Below, one piece after another: positions 6,096-6,266 of a stretch of DNA of 6,266 nucleotides. Source of the stretch: DATAQC01 sp051001215. GTDB lineage: Bacteria; Actinomycetota; Acidimicrobiia; Acidimicrobiales; AC-14. Below the pieces are notes generated by a model, which was not told the DNA's origin, did not search any database, and saw only the letters and a program-made list of their open reading frames with translations. Each line of letters starts with the position of its first letter. Position 1 is the stretch's first letter. The position numbers and the translations under genes were made by a program. The stretch covers positions 1-6,266 of the forward strand of contig JBPCNP010000075.1 in assembly GCA_051001215.1 (NCBI GenBank). The letters run 5' to 3'.

Positions 6096-6263
6096 AGGGG
6101 GAACAATCCTCCAGGCGAACAGGTGGGCCGTGTCCTTGGCGGAAGGAAAGAAGTACAGCACCACGAACGCGACCAGCAGGAACGGGATGATGAAGGCCGA
6201 GAGCGCACGCGTGGCGGGCAATACCCGATCAGTCCGAGGCGTCGACCCAGCCGTCGGTGACAA
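6096..6263 (-). pseudogene. N-terminal part of the same membrane protein, in another frame
   Basis: From TTG 6263 the frame reads through ALSAFIIPFLLVAFVVLYFF (a clear membrane helix, residues 21-40) to KDTAHLFAWRIVPP at about residue 56. Family-like sequence then continues in the frame of the 5377-6087 gene as FTPMVLGSVY. One extra base in the G5 run (6097-6101) would join the two into a protein of about 295 residues with eight helices. The true start may lie at another TTG (for example in RVLPATRAL) or beyond the window. Either the gene is frameshifted or the base is a sequencing error. Confidence 0.7.
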
Positions 6264-6266
6264 TGG

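Overview
The window looks like a piece of a high-GC chromosome, most likely from an actinomycetote. The evidence is GC-rich third codon positions, GTG starts beside ATG, and a class IV aminotransferase, SRPBCC protein and multi-pass membrane protein that resemble actinobacterial families from memory. An acidimicrobial-type lineage is possible but not provable here. No rRNA, tRNA or CRISPR array was seen.

Left part (1-1834): the 5' end of a GT4-type glycosyltransferase runs leftward off the window edge (1-405, minus). Next to it is a possible small acidic protein (446-697, minus). A divergent class IV PLP aminotransferase / aminodeoxychorismate-lyase-like gene (698-1522, plus) follows. It converges, with a 6-bp gap, on a broken DUF4234-like membrane-protein remnant (1529-1834, minus).

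Middle part (about 1990-4751) is the accessory segment. A complete sedolisin (S53, kumamolisin-type serine-carboxyl peptidase; 2252-3883, minus) has a propeptide and every catalytic and calcium-site residue I can check. It lies between two inverted, nearly identical copies of a roughly 140-150 bp repeat (2000-2150 and 4615-4751). The right copy closes a decayed 697-bp insertion-sequence remnant (4055-4751) that carries pieces of an IS110-family transposase with at least two frameshifts. This remnant is bounded by a 28-bp inverted repeat (24 of 28 positions match). The left copy joins sequence from both ends of that element, as a right-end/left-end junction would. The protease may therefore sit in an old composite-like or rearranged IS segment.

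Right part (4792-6266, minus): an SRPBCC (START-like) lipid/cyclase-fold protein lies 30 bp downstream of a multi-pass membrane protein, probably in one operon. The membrane protein's N-terminal part is in a different frame, separated by what looks like a one-base loss in a short G run (6097-6101). This is either a real frameshift or a sequence error.

The most unusual structure is the three-copy, palindrome-centred IS end repeat around the protease. The two longer copies also hold short tandem units that could belong to a structured RNA.
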